From Nanobdellota archaeon (GTDB taxonomy: Archaea; Nanobdellota; Nanobdellia; Pacearchaeales; GW2011-AR1): 53,400 nt of DNA. The first letter of the stretch is position 1. The number at the start of each line of letters is the position of its first letter. The notes beneath the pieces are model-generated. The model had not been told where the DNA came from, made no database searches, and worked only from the letters and a program-made list of their open reading frames with translations. Both the position numbers and the translations under genes were made by a program. The stretch is from NCBI GenBank assembly GCA_021818475.1, contig JAKADZ010000006.1, forward strand, positions 1 to 53,400, given 5' to 3'. Shown in pieces: positions 26,076 to 34,446 of the stretch.

Positions 26076-26459
26076 ATGAGATTATTAACTTATTTGATAG
26101 TATTTTCAAATTTTTATGGCGGAAGCCAGGAATTATTTGATATTTTAGAAAACTACAGAATTAATGAGGATGAAAAATCTGCAAGAACAATCAAAAATAA
26201 TTTTCCAAGAAGCAGCCCAATTCCTTATTCTGATTTGGATAGAAGTTATTTATTGAGGAGACATCAGGAAAGACACGGATACAATCAGGGAACACGAATG
26301 CCTTATAATGGATTGCAAAAAAGAGCAAATAGAGAATTCGCAGAATCTTCAAAAAAATATGCGATGAAGGAACAAAAGATAAAAGAAGCATTCGGAAGAA
26401 AAATAAAAAATAAAACTTACCACAAAAGACATCATTTGAGAAACAGCAACACTTATTAA
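26076..26459 (+). CDS. Hypothetical basic protein with hydrophobic N-terminus
   Basis: 127 residues. The first 16 residues (RLLTYLIVFSNFYGG) could be a short signal or membrane anchor; the rest is rich in Arg, Lys, Asn, Tyr and His with an RRHQERHGYNQG segment and a helical C-terminus. CTTTAAAAA lies about 28 nt upstream of the ATG, so it probably has its own leaderless transcript. No family recognised. Confidence 0.5.
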   Translation: MRLLTYLIVFSNFYGGSQELFDILENYRINEDEKSARTIKNNFPRSSPIPYSDLDRSYLLRRHQERHGYNQGTRMPYNGLQKRANREFAESSKKYAMKEQKIKEAFGRKIKNKTYHKRHHLRNSNTY

Positions 26460-26480
26460 TTGATTAATTCTTGAATTTTA

Positions 26481-26747
26481 ATGGAAATAAAAAAAGACAG
26501 TCTTGAAAATGCGCTGAATAGGAAAGAGGAAAAACAGCCTGAGATCTCTAAAGATATGGACAAACAAGGTATCTCTAAGGAGATGGAGATAGGATTTCAT
26601 CAGGGTTCATTAAACACTCTGATTAACGAGAGAAATGAGTTAGTCAAGATGATTGCTCAGGTTGAACATGTAATGCAGGCACATATGAAAAGACTGGAAG
26701 AATTAGGAATAAAAATTAATTTTGGAAAACCAGAAGAAAATAAATAA
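26481..26747 (+). CDS. Small coiled-coil protein
   Basis: 88 residues: a polar N-terminal third, then a continuous amphipathic helix (about 35-80, NTLINERNELVKMIAQVEHV) likely to form a coiled coil, and a short charged end. It starts 21 nt after the preceding gene. No family recognised. Confidence 0.5.
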   Translation: MEIKKDSLENALNRKEEKQPEISKDMDKQGISKEMEIGFHQGSLNTLINERNELVKMIAQVEHVMQAHMKRLEELGIKINFGKPEENK

Positions 26748-26774
26748 TTTTATAATCCTCTTAGCTGATTTATA

Positions 26775-26847
26775 AGCCTCTGACGAGGATTGAACTCGTG
26801 ACCCCCACTTTACGAAAGTGGTGCTCTGCCAACTGAGCTACAGAGGC
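26775..26847 (-). tRNA. tRNA-Thr(CGU)
   Basis: On the minus strand: acceptor GCCTCTG / CAGAGGC, D arm GCTC..GAGC, anticodon stem CCACT/AGTGG with loop TTCGTAA (anticodon CGU), T arm ACGAG/CTCGT, discriminator T. 73 nt, no intron, no encoded CCA. TATATAAAAA on the minus strand (26871-26880) lies about 28 nt upstream; the same box, read on the other strand, belongs to the duplicated tRNA-Leu promoter. Confidence 0.95.
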
Positions 26848-26870
26848 ATTTGAAAAATAGATTATAAAGG

Positions 26871-27062
26871 TTTTTATATAGTTTCTTTTTGATATTGATA
26901 TAACAATAGGCGGGTGTGCCAGAGTACTCGAACCCTTGCTCGTTGCAATAATAAATTTTCGGCATTCGCAAAAATTCTCGGGTCAAACATTTGCCCACTC
27001 CCAAATCTTTTTATATAGTTTCTTTTTGATATTGATATAACAATAGGCGGGTGTGCCAGAGT
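26871..27062 (+). repeat. 55-bp direct duplication of the tRNA-Leu promoter and 5' end
   Basis: 26871-26925 and 27008-27062 are identical over 55 nt, from TTTTTATATAG through the TATA region to the tRNA start GCGGGTGTGCCAGAGT. In the upstream copy the tRNA sequence is then interrupted by a family B element and resumes with GGTCAAA at 26981. The upstream copy therefore keeps a promoter and tRNA positions 1-23, but is not a functional tRNA. Confidence 0.9.
26927..26980 (-). repeat. Family B element, copy B3 (reverse orientation)
   Basis: 54 bp on the minus strand from CGAGAATTTTTGCGAATGCC to AGGGTTCGAG. It sits in the D loop of the truncated tRNA-Leu copy: AGAGT precedes it (one extra A) and GGTCAAA follows directly, exactly as the uninterrupted gene reads. 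Confidence 0.82.
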
Positions 27063-27130
27063 GGTCAAATGGGCAGGACTTAAGATCCTGTGACTTAGTG
27101 TCTGCGTAGGTTCGAACCCTATCACCCGCA
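27047..27130 (+). tRNA. tRNA-Leu(UAA)
   Basis: Acceptor GCGGGTG (27047-27053) pairs with CACCCGC (27123-27129), discriminator A. Anticodon stem CAGGA/TCCTG encloses CTTAAGA, giving UAA. A long variable arm of class II type and T arm GTAGG/CCTAT (one G-T pair) follow. No intron, no encoded CCA. TTTTTATATA at 27008-27017 is the TATA region. Confidence 0.95.
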
Positions 27131-27382
27131 TTTGAAGGATTGAAAATGAGGATGAATACAAATTTTCCTGATTTGCTTTCACCCGCATAAGATATTGAAC
27201 ACAGTGAAATATCTTGGTTCTTAACAAAGTATAATCTAGTTGTAATCAGGTTCGACGAGCGATTTCACGAATGCAAAAAATATTTCGGGCAATGAGTGAG
27301 GTCACGAGCCACCTATCACCCGCATTTGAAGGATTGAAAATGAGGATGAATACAAATTTTCCTGATTTGCTTTCACCCGCAT
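27118..27382 (+). repeat. 71-bp direct repeat containing the tRNA-Leu 3' end
   Basis: 27118-27188 and 27312-27382 are identical over 71 nt: each starts CCTATCACCCGCA (tRNA-Leu 3' end) and ends TTTCACCCGCAT, so the tRNA terminus CACCCGCA occurs four times (27123, 27180, 27317, 27374). Between the copies lie an AAGATATT/AATATCTT-type hairpin (27189-27215) and family B copy B2. Nothing here looks protein-coding. Confidence 0.9.
27256..27308 (+). repeat. Family B element, copy B2
   Basis: 53 bp from CGAGCGATTTCACGAATGC to GAGGTCACGAG. It is preceded by AGGTTCGA (27248-27255), identical to the tRNA-Leu T arm start, and followed by CCACCTATCACCCGCA, the tRNA 3' end, so it interrupts a second tRNA-Leu 3' copy in the T loop. 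Confidence 0.82.
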
Positions 27383-27383
27383 T

Positions 27384-27411
27384 GCGATGACACCTCCGGT
27401 TTCGTTAAAGG
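27384..27411 (+). repeat. Truncated family A repeat (A7)
   Basis: GCGATGACACCTCCGG followed by TTTCGTTAAAGG matches the left half of family A, closest to A6 in having CCTCCGG. It directly follows the second 71-bp repeat and ends at the stop codon of the convergent gene. Confidence 0.65.
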
Positions 27412-27705
27412 TTAAAGATTGTATTTAAATGAAAGATTAAGATAAAGAGAGGTATAGTCAAATTTTATAGGATTTACTTGAATATTATAATCAAATTTTA
27501 TTCCCAAAACCATATCAACCCATCTGTTTAAATTTGTAGTCTGGGTGAAATTTAACTCTCTGAGATTGTTAGCTATATCAAGGATATCGATTATTGCCTC
27601 TTCTATTTTCTTGTTTGGGTCACAATCTTCATAATAAAAAAATTGCTGAGGAGATGCTGAAGATAATAAAGTTCCAAAGACCAAAGCTGTCAAAAGTTTT
27701 TTCAT
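27412..27705 (-). CDS. Small secreted hypothetical protein
   Basis: 97 residues from ATG 27705: a signal peptide (MKKLLTALVFGTLLSSAS) followed by acidic and Asn-rich sequence, ending in short alternating strands (YTSLYLNLSFKYNL). A longer frame to 27765 would overlap prs and is rejected. It starts 1 nt after the prs stop codon, so it is co-transcribed with prs, although no functional link is apparent. No family recognised. Confidence 0.55.
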   Translation of the reverse strand: MKKLLTALVFGTLLSSASPQQFFYYEDCDPNKKIEEAIIDILDIANNLRELNFTQTTNLNRWVDMVLGIKFDYNIQVNPIKFDYTSLYLNLSFKYNL

Positions 27706-27706
27706 T

Positions 27707-28666
27707 TTATCTGAATAGCTCCGAAATAGATAATCCTTTATGTGCCCTGTAAATCGCTTCTGCAAAAAGTGAGCTCACATCTACAAATTCCACCCCAGAA
27801 TGATTTATTGGATAGGTGTTGCTTGTCATAACCCTGTCAAAAGAATTGCAGATTTTTTCTGTTCCTTCTGTGAATAATCCATGAGTTCCATAACAATATG
27901 CTTTTTTTGCCCCTTTTTCTTTCAGAAGCCTGGATGCCTCGCATAAAGTTCCTCCAGAATCAATTACATCGTCAATTATCAGAACATCTTTATCATTGAT
28001 ATTTCCTCCCATAAGATTCATCTTTCCAACTTCTCCCGGTTTTGAACGCTGTTTGGAAATCATTGCAATATTATCTGTTCCCAGTCTCTTTGCAAAGTTA
28101 CTTGCCCGTTTTATTCCTCCCATATCCGGAGAAACAATTACTAAATTTTCCAGATCATAAGAAATGTTTTGTTTTACATATTCGACTGCAGTCGGGAAAC
28201 TGTAAAGGTTATCAACCGGGCAGGTTGGGGGATAAAATCCCTGAATCTGTTCGGCATGCAAATCTAATGTGATTATTCTTGCTAAACCTGGGGAGATGCT
28301 ATCTGCCAAAGCCCGTGCAGAGATCGGGGTCCTGGATACATCTTTTCTATCCTGTCTGCTGTAAAGCATATTTGGAAGAACAAAGGTTAATTTGCCGGCA
28401 GAAGCCCTCAGAACTGCATCCTTGATTAATAATAATTCAACCCACCATTGGGAAGGATTTTTAGTAGAGTCGTGTATAAAATAAACATCTTTCCCCCTAA
28501 GATTATCCATTGGCTGAGGATAAAATTCTCCATTTCTGAATTTAATTATTGAAACAGGGATAAGAGGGATATCTTCCCCATTTTGTTGTTTTATGTAATC
28601 TTCTATCTTTTTTGAAAATTCCCACGAGTTTGAATCAGAATCAGCGAGTAAAACAATTTCTCCCAT
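27707..28666 (-). CDS. prs: Ribose-phosphate pyrophosphokinase
   Basis: 319 residues, full length. It makes PRPP from ribose 5-phosphate and ATP for nucleotide synthesis. The PRPP-binding loop VLIIDDVIDSGGTL, the regulatory/catalytic flexible loop region YSRQDRKDVSRTPIS, DLHAEQIQGFY and SPDMGGIKRA are conserved. Divergent from the nuclease gene with a shared TATA box. No other purine or pyrimidine gene is nearby. Confidence 0.95.
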   Translation of the reverse strand: MGEIVLLADSDSNSWEFSKKIEDYIKQQNGEDIPLIPVSIIKFRNGEFYPQPMDNLRGKDVYFIHDSTKNPSQWWVELLLIKDAVLRASAGKLTFVLPNMLYSRQDRKDVSRTPISARALADSISPGLARIITLDLHAEQIQGFYPPTCPVDNLYSFPTAVEYVKQNISYDLENLVIVSPDMGGIKRASNFAKRLGTDNIAMISKQRSKPGEVGKMNLMGGNINDKDVLIIDDVIDSGGTLCEASRLLKEKGAKKAYCYGTHGLFTEGTEKICNSFDRVMTSNTYPINHSGVEFVDVSSLFAEAIYRAHKGLSISELFR

Positions 28667-28683
28667 AGATTAAATCGCAAAAA

Positions 28684-28695
28684 TTTATTTAAATT
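28684..28695. promoter_or_regulatory. Shared TATA box (prs / SNase-LTD)
   Basis: TTTATTTAAATT is centred about 24 nt before the minus ATG 28666 and 25 nt before the plus ATG 28715. This favours 28715 over the ATG at 28700, which lies only 10 nt from the box. Confidence 0.5.
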
Positions 28696-28714
28696 AATTA
28701 TGGTATTAAAAAAG

Positions 28715-29497
28715 ATGAATAATCGAAAAGAGGTTTTTCTTTTGATATTTCTTGTATTTTTGCTTATCGCAATAAATTATAATTTTCTCGACGGGAAATT
28801 GAAGGAATTTATGAAAGATTCTGAAATTGCAAATGTGCAGAGAATAATTGACGGAGATACAATCGTTGTGAATAACGGAACTCACGTCAGGCTGCTCGGA
28901 ATAAATACTCCTGAAAAAAATGAATTATACCATGATGAGGCAATGAATTTTCTCTCGAGTTTAATTTCGAATAAAACCATCAGGTTAGAATTTGGCCCTG
29001 AAAAAACTGATTTATACGGAAGAACCCTGGCTTATGTGATTCTCGACAGTGAAAATATAAATGTAGAACAGGTAAGAAATGGATTTGCAAATTATTATAT
29101 TTATAATAATGATGAATACACGCAGCAACTGAGAAATGCATGGAGTGAATGCATTGCAAAAAATATTAATCTCTGCAAAAAATCACAGGACATATGCGGG
29201 AACTGCATCGAGCTGAAAAATTTTGATGTAAAAAATCAGAATGCAACATTTTACAACCGATGTGATTTTGACTGCGATCTAACCGGCTGGGATATAAAAG
29301 ATGAAGGAAGAAAACATTTTGCTTTTGAAAATTTTGTTCTTGGAAAAAATAAATATGTAAGTGTAATCGTCGGAAATAAAACAAATACTGAAAGCAGTCT
29401 GTACTGGAAAGATTACAGTTATGTATGGACTTCATCAGGGGATAGTTTGTTTCTGAGAGATAAGATGGGCGGATTAGTTCTGTGGAGCAGTTACTGA
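28715..29497 (+). CDS. Membrane-anchored thermonuclease with lamin-tail domain
   Basis: 260 residues from ATG 28715. A single N-terminal helix (about 5-23) anchors or exports the protein. The staphylococcal-nuclease domain has IDGDTIVV, VRLLGINTPEKNE (catalytic Arg and Glu) and DLYGRTLAYV (second catalytic Arg). A Cys-rich linker (SECIAKNINLCKKSQDICGN) leads to a C-terminal lamin-tail (LTD) Ig-like domain with CDLTGWDIKDEG. SNase-LTD fusions are extracellular nucleases; it could supply nucleotides from environmental DNA or RNA, which suits a host-dependent archaeon. Confidence 0.88.
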   Translation: MNNRKEVFLLIFLVFLLIAINYNFLDGKLKEFMKDSEIANVQRIIDGDTIVVNNGTHVRLLGINTPEKNELYHDEAMNFLSSLISNKTIRLEFGPEKTDLYGRTLAYVILDSENINVEQVRNGFANYYIYNNDEYTQQLRNAWSECIAKNINLCKKSQDICGNCIELKNFDVKNQNATFYNRCDFDCDLTGWDIKDEGRKHFAFENFVLGKNKYVSVIVGNKTNTESSLYWKDYSYVWTSSGDSLFLRDKMGGLVLWSSY

Positions 29498-29548
29498 AAA
29501 GTGATAGCAGATAGAAATATTTAAAAAGAATAATTTTTATAAAAGCAG

Positions 29549-30754
29549 ATGAAAAAATTGCAAAGGCTATTGGCAGCACTTCCATTGGTAGTTGGAATTA
29601 ACAGCTGCAGCTGGTTTGTTCATCCAACTCCAGCACCAATAACTCCAAATACAAATGACAAGCCAACAACAAATCTTTATGTGAGTCCTCTTTCTGGTCC
29701 AGCTCCATTAAATTCAGAAATAAAAGTTAACGGAACTGATTCTGATGATGGGATTGTGAAATACAGAGCAGAGATTGATTATAATGATGACGGAAGTATT
29801 GACGAAGTAATTTCAGATTCAAAGCCAATTGATATAACAAGAACTTTTACTGCTAATGCAATGGTTTACGGAACATGCACAGATAAAGGAGGATTGACAG
29901 ACAGAAAAGGAACTTTGATAACAGTATCTGCAACACCAGTTCAGCCAACAAATATTCCCCCAACTGCAGAGTTAAGCGCAACACCAACTTCCGGCGAATA
30001 TCCATTAACATCAGATATTAAATTAAGTGGAACTGACCCGGATGATAATATTGTAGATTACAAATTACAGATAGATATCGGAGCAGACGGAACTATTGAT
30101 AAAACTGTTGAACAATCAACTCCTATTGATATATCTGAAACATTCAATCCAGGAAATGTCATGATTTACGGAACCTGCACTGATGAGAAAGGGGCAGTTT
30201 CGCAAACAAAAACATTGGAGATAGTTGTTTCTGAAAGAAATGATTTGGTAAGCAATGTTACTTTCGGAACATATAAAGTCGGAGATAACTTTGGATTTGC
30301 CGCTCAGGTTCAAAATAATACAAAGACGGATATTGTTATAGATAATATAGATAATCCAGACAGAGACAGTTTAGAATACAAAATAATGAAAATAAATCCT
30401 GATGATACTTCAACTGCAGTTTTGAACAAAACATTCAGCGATGAATATTCTCTTACATTGCATAGTGGGGGAATTTTAAAACTAGATTACATCAAGAATC
30501 AATTATCTATTTATGACACAGACGTTCATTATGGAACAATAATTAATTCAACATGGAATCAGATTGACAACCCATCCTCAGCATATTTTTATTTTATAGA
30601 TAAAGAAGGTTTTTTAGATCTCCCAATTCCTGCGTGGAATTATCCTTTTACAGAAGCAGGAAATTATTACCTTGAAACCGTCGTGAAATATTCAATGAAT
30701 GGAAATAACTATGAAGTAAAGTTAGATTCTCCATCATTTGAAGTGAATCCATAA
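29549..30754 (+). CDS. Lipoprotein with two tandem PKD/Ig-like domains
   Basis: 401 residues. Signal peptide with lipobox-like GINSC (Cys20), a Pro/Thr linker, then two similar domains of about 90 residues (about 40-130 and 135-230), each with PLxS-type strands, GTDSDD/GTDPDD, YNDDGSIDE/GADGTIDK and MVYGTCTD/MIYGTCTD, i.e. PKD-like Ca2+-binding beta sandwiches. A further beta-rich domain (230-401) contains VGDNFGFAAQVQN. It probably works on the cell surface in adhesion. The gene downstream starts 18 nt later. Confidence 0.72.
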   Translation: MKKLQRLLAALPLVVGINSCSWFVHPTPAPITPNTNDKPTTNLYVSPLSGPAPLNSEIKVNGTDSDDGIVKYRAEIDYNDDGSIDEVISDSKPIDITRTFTANAMVYGTCTDKGGLTDRKGTLITVSATPVQPTNIPPTAELSATPTSGEYPLTSDIKLSGTDPDDNIVDYKLQIDIGADGTIDKTVEQSTPIDISETFNPGNVMIYGTCTDEKGAVSQTKTLEIVVSERNDLVSNVTFGTYKVGDNFGFAAQVQNNTKTDIVIDNIDNPDRDSLEYKIMKINPDDTSTAVLNKTFSDEYSLTLHSGGILKLDYIKNQLSIYDTDVHYGTIINSTWNQIDNPSSAYFYFIDKEGFLDLPIPAWNYPFTEAGNYYLETVVKYSMNGNNYEVKLDSPSFEVNP

Positions 30755-30772
30755 ATAATTATAAAAAGGAAG

Positions 30773-31351
30773 ATGAAAGTAATTTGTTTTAAAGGAAATG
30801 GAAATACTGGGAAAAGCACAATAATTAAAAAGATATTAAACGAATTTTTTAATATATCCTTAATTCCAAAAGATAAAAAAGATTTTAGTTTATATTTTTC
30901 TTACTCTAATAAAAAAATTGGAATCTGTAGTTATGGAGATAATAAAAAAGCCATGGAAAGATGGTTAAAACCATTAAAAGAAAATAATTGTGATATAATA
31001 ATTTGTGCAAGCAGAACAAAAGGAGAGGGCATTAGATTTATAGAAAATAATTTTGGCACTTCTAATATAGTATATATAACCTGTGATGGAAATTACAATG
31101 ATAATGAAAAAATTTCTAAATTTAAGAAGATATTTAACAATTTTTTATTTAGTCGAACAAAAGAATTTTTTAAAAGATTGAAAAAGGGAGCGGGATATGC
31201 TTTAATTGCTTTGGCTTCTTCTTTAGTTGGAGGGATAATTACAGTGAATAAAGCTTCTTTAAATGATGGAATTACTATTTTTATATTCACTTTATTTATT
31301 CTGGCTGTTTTCGCTTTGGGAGCTATAATATTAGATAGAACCCAATTATAA
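30773..31351 (+). CDS. P-loop protein with C-terminal membrane helices
   Basis: 192 residues. Walker A GNGNTGKST (8-16) begins a small P-loop domain (to about 125) containing DIIICASRTKGEG; two hydrophobic helices (about 142-160 and 168-186) end the protein. The arrangement (soluble N-terminal NTPase or kinase-like fold plus hairpin membrane anchor) matches no family I know. The gene is markedly more AT-rich than its neighbours, suggesting recent transfer. It lies between two surface-protein genes. Confidence 0.6.
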   Translation: MKVICFKGNGNTGKSTIIKKILNEFFNISLIPKDKKDFSLYFSYSNKKIGICSYGDNKKAMERWLKPLKENNCDIIICASRTKGEGIRFIENNFGTSNIVYITCDGNYNDNEKISKFKKIFNNFLFSRTKEFFKRLKKGAGYALIALASSLVGGIITVNKASLNDGITIFIFTLFILAVFALGAIILDRTQL

Positions 31352-31355
31352 TTTC

Positions 31356-31393
31356 TGTGTAAAAAGTAAACTTCTTCGGAGACTTTATACACA
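31356..31393 (+). other. Long imperfect hairpin after the P-loop gene
   Basis: TGTGTAAAAAGT (31356-31367) pairs with ACTTTATACACA (31382-31393) with one mismatch, leaving a 14-nt loop. It lies between two genes on the same strand, could be an RNA stem or an operator, and is not followed by a long T tract. Confidence 0.4.
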
Positions 31394-31437
31394 AAGCCTC
31401 TAAAAACAAAAAATATTTAAAGGGGTTTTTTATCAAG

Positions 31438-34389
31438 ATGGTAATGAATAAAGAAAAATTGGGTTTTGGGATTCTTTCATTATTTATTATCGTCGGATTT
31501 TTAGGAGGTGTTAGTGCTGCAACTTTAACAGTAAATACAAATTATGTTAATGAAAGAAATGCTATTGTTTCTGCTGCAGACAGATTAGTTACCTTACAGA
31601 ATAATGATGGAAGCTGGGATTGGGTTGTAACTGATGCAACTGGACCAACCTCTAAAACTTATTTGAATATAGCAGGAGTTACTGCACAAGGGGTATTAGA
31701 TGCCTATCAGTTAACAGGAAATGTAAAATATCTTAATTCGGCAGAAAAAGCGGGAGATTATTTACTTACTCAATATGGAGATGGAACAATGAACACTGAT
31801 GTTACCTTATTGGGCTCAGGAAAAAATATCAATTCCGCCAATGTTATTTATCTATTTAATTTAGGAAAAATTGTTGGGGCGGATAATAAATATACTACTG
31901 AAGCTAATTTATTGATGAATTATGTTATCTCTTCATATCCAAATGCAGGAGATTTATTCTCAGCAGATAGTACTCATCGAGGGACAAGCAATGGTGAAGG
32001 AATAATTACGTGGGATTTATACCAATATATAAAATGTGCTGAATTCGCTGGAAATGAAACTTGGGCTAATGATTTATCTAATGTCATAACAACTAATAAT
32101 CTTTTTGACATCAATAATACTAATGATGTTACTTATGTTCTGGGTTTAGTTGGAATGAGTGAAGCTGGAAATGCTTCTGCAAAAGAGATGTTAATATCAA
32201 CTCAATTATCAGATGGTTCATGGAATGACCCTAATGGTCAAGTACAGGATACTGCTTATGCGATAACTGCATTAATAGATAGTAAAGACAATACTATATC
32301 GAATAATATCGCAAATGGAGACAATTGGCTTTTACAACATTTTGGATATAATGATATAAATGGTTGGAAAGATACCTCTGTTGGAGGAGGAAATGTTGAA
32401 ATAGCTGAAGTTGATAGCGAATCAATTGATGCTTTATTTAATTATATTTATACACCTAATACTTATTATGCAATTCAAGATGCAATAAATGCCGCATCAG
32501 ATAATGATACAATAAATGTTGCTGCAGGAAATTACACTGAACAATTAACTGTTGATAAATCAATAACTCTCTCGGGAAGTAATTCTATAATTAATGCTCC
32601 TTCTGTTTTAAATGCAGGTTCAAATGGAGAAAAATCAATAATCACAGTAGAAGGAACAGGGGTTAATGCAGAGATAAGTGGATTTACAATCTCTGGAACT
32701 TCTTCTTCAGATTATGGAATTTTTGTTCGTGATAATGCTAATGCAAATATTCATGATAATATTATTAATTCAAATAGTTTATTATCAATTATTGTTGGAA
32801 GAAATTTTTTCAGTACAACTGGAACCGCAACAATAACAAATAATACTATTAATGGATATCAAAAAGGAGCTATAACTGTTGACAATTTAAATTCAAATGC
32901 AAGTATCTCTCAGAATGTAATTAATGGTATGGGTCCAACAGATTCAATCGCTCAGAATGGAATACAAATAAGTCGTGGAGCTACGGGGACAATTATAAAT
33001 AATATGATTAGTAATCATATTTGGACAGGTATTTATTCCAATGCAGTAGATAACAATCCAACCACAGATACAAAAGCAGATGGAGCAGCAGGAATTCTTT
33101 TATATTCTTCTGGGAGTGTAACTATAAGTGGGAATACTTTAACTGAAAATCAATTTGGAATTTGGACTGTGGGAACAACAGACACCAGTATTAAAAATAA
33201 TAATATAATAGGATTTGTTCCTATAAGTAATGTATTTCCTACTGGAATAGCTATACAAGATACTGACCAATGGGGAGCAACACCGATTTCTACAAATGGG
33301 TCAATTATGAATAATAACATTAAAGATAATGATTATGGAATAGTAATATTAAAATATGGATCTCTTTCTCCAAATATTGAAGTCAGTTATAATTCTCTAA
33401 CAAATAATAATCTTAATCCCCTATGGACTAATGTAGATAATAACTTAAATGCACAAAATAATTATTGGGGAACTGATAATGCAACTGAAATTGCAACAAA
33501 AGTTGTTGGTAATGTAAATTATGCTCCTTGGTTTAGTGATGATGCTCTAAGCCAATTAGATCTCAACGGGCTATCACCAGTTGTTAATGAGAATTCGACT
33601 AGTATAAATTTGCCAACACAACAAGAATTCGATATTGAAGATTCTTTATTGGGGCTTATTAGTGTTGTAATCCCTGCAGGAGTTAATATCACAGGAACAA
33701 ATTGGGCAGGAACATTAAATATTCCTTCGTTGGGAAATAATTCAGATATAACAGTTACAGCAGATTCTGGAAAGGCAATTGATTCAGTTGGTCCTGTTAT
33801 CAAACTTGGAATTGACGGAATTAGATTAACTTTTGACAAAGCGATAAGAATTTTAATACCCGGACAGGCAGGAAAATTAGCAGGATATTCTGTATCAGGA
33901 AATGATTTTACACAAATAACTTCAACATGCGGAGAAGATAGTCAAATTTGGGCAGATGCAAATTTAACCGAAGGAGGAGATTGTAAAATAGATAAGGGAA
34001 GTGATTTAGTTATTTGGACGAAACACTTTACAACTTTTGTCACTTATAGTGAATCAGATGTAGCCACAAATGAAGGAACTACCAGTGGGAGTAGTGGTGG
34101 CGGAGGAGGAAGTGGAACAGTTGTACCTTACCCTACAATTAACCAACCAGTAAATAAAGAAAATAATACTGCTGTTCCTATTAGTGCAGAGTCTTCAGGA
34201 AATAATAACACTACTACACCGACCCAACCAGAGTCAAAAGGATTATTTGGAATTAGCGGAATGACAATAGCTAATTTTGCAAAATCAACTACAGGAATTA
34301 CAACAATAGGAGTAATATTTGCATTAATTATCGGAGGAAGAATTTTCTTTAATCTTAAGAAAAAGAAAATTAACTCTTATAATAAATAA
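31438..34389 (+). CDS. Large surface protein: alpha/alpha toroid plus parallel beta-helix, C-terminal anchor
   Basis: 983 residues. A signal peptide (cut near VSAA) is followed by about 300 residues of toroid-like helical repeats with NDGSWDWV and SDGSWNDP motifs, as in prenyltransferase/terpene-cyclase-type or polysaccharide-active alpha/alpha barrels. Residues about 340-700 are right-handed beta-helix (PbH1) repeats, starting YYAIQDAINAASDNDTINV and rich in ASN turns such as ITNNTINGY. A beta domain, a Ser/Gly linker and a terminal hydrophobic helix with a Lys tail end the protein. TATTTAAAG lies about 25 nt upstream. Likely a cell-surface polysaccharide-binding or degrading protein or adhesin; active-site residues are not evident. 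Confidence 0.75.
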   Translation: MVMNKEKLGFGILSLFIIVGFLGGVSAATLTVNTNYVNERNAIVSAADRLVTLQNNDGSWDWVVTDATGPTSKTYLNIAGVTAQGVLDAYQLTGNVKYLNSAEKAGDYLLTQYGDGTMNTDVTLLGSGKNINSANVIYLFNLGKIVGADNKYTTEANLLMNYVISSYPNAGDLFSADSTHRGTSNGEGIITWDLYQYIKCAEFAGNETWANDLSNVITTNNLFDINNTNDVTYVLGLVGMSEAGNASAKEMLISTQLSDGSWNDPNGQVQDTAYAITALIDSKDNTISNNIANGDNWLLQHFGYNDINGWKDTSVGGGNVEIAEVDSESIDALFNYIYTPNTYYAIQDAINAASDNDTINVAAGNYTEQLTVDKSITLSGSNSIINAPSVLNAGSNGEKSIITVEGTGVNAEISGFTISGTSSSDYGIFVRDNANANIHDNIINSNSLLSIIVGRNFFSTTGTATITNNTINGYQKGAITVDNLNSNASISQNVINGMGPTDSIAQNGIQISRGATGTIINNMISNHIWTGIYSNAVDNNPTTDTKADGAAGILLYSSGSVTISGNTLTENQFGIWTVGTTDTSIKNNNIIGFVPISNVFPTGIAIQDTDQWGATPISTNGSIMNNNIKDNDYGIVILKYGSLSPNIEVSYNSLTNNNLNPLWTNVDNNLNAQNNYWGTDNATEIATKVVGNVNYAPWFSDDALSQLDLNGLSPVVNENSTSINLPTQQEFDIEDSLLGLISVVIPAGVNITGTNWAGTLNIPSLGNNSDITVTADSGKAIDSVGPVIKLGIDGIRLTFDKAIRILIPGQAGKLAGYSVSGNDFTQITSTCGEDSQIWADANLTEGGDCKIDKGSDLVIWTKHFTTFVTYSESDVATNEGTTSGSSGGGGGSGTVVPYPTINQPVNKENNTAVPISAESSGNNNTTTPTQPESKGLFGISGMTIANFAKSTTGITTIGVIFALIIGGRIFFNLKKKKINSYNK

Positions 34390-34446
34390 ATATAGTTTAC
34401 AATAACATTATTCTTAAAAAGATAAACCTCCAATAATCTGGATAAA

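Noticed and set aside
26871-27130. Split or permuted tRNA-Leu
   Set aside because: A complete, well-paired tRNA-Leu exists at 27047-27130; the partial copies are better explained by duplication and insertion.
26810-27227. Minus-strand ORFs across the tRNA-Thr/tRNA-Leu locus
   Set aside because: They translate tRNA genes and duplicated non-coding segments; repeated peptide motifs only mirror the DNA repeats.
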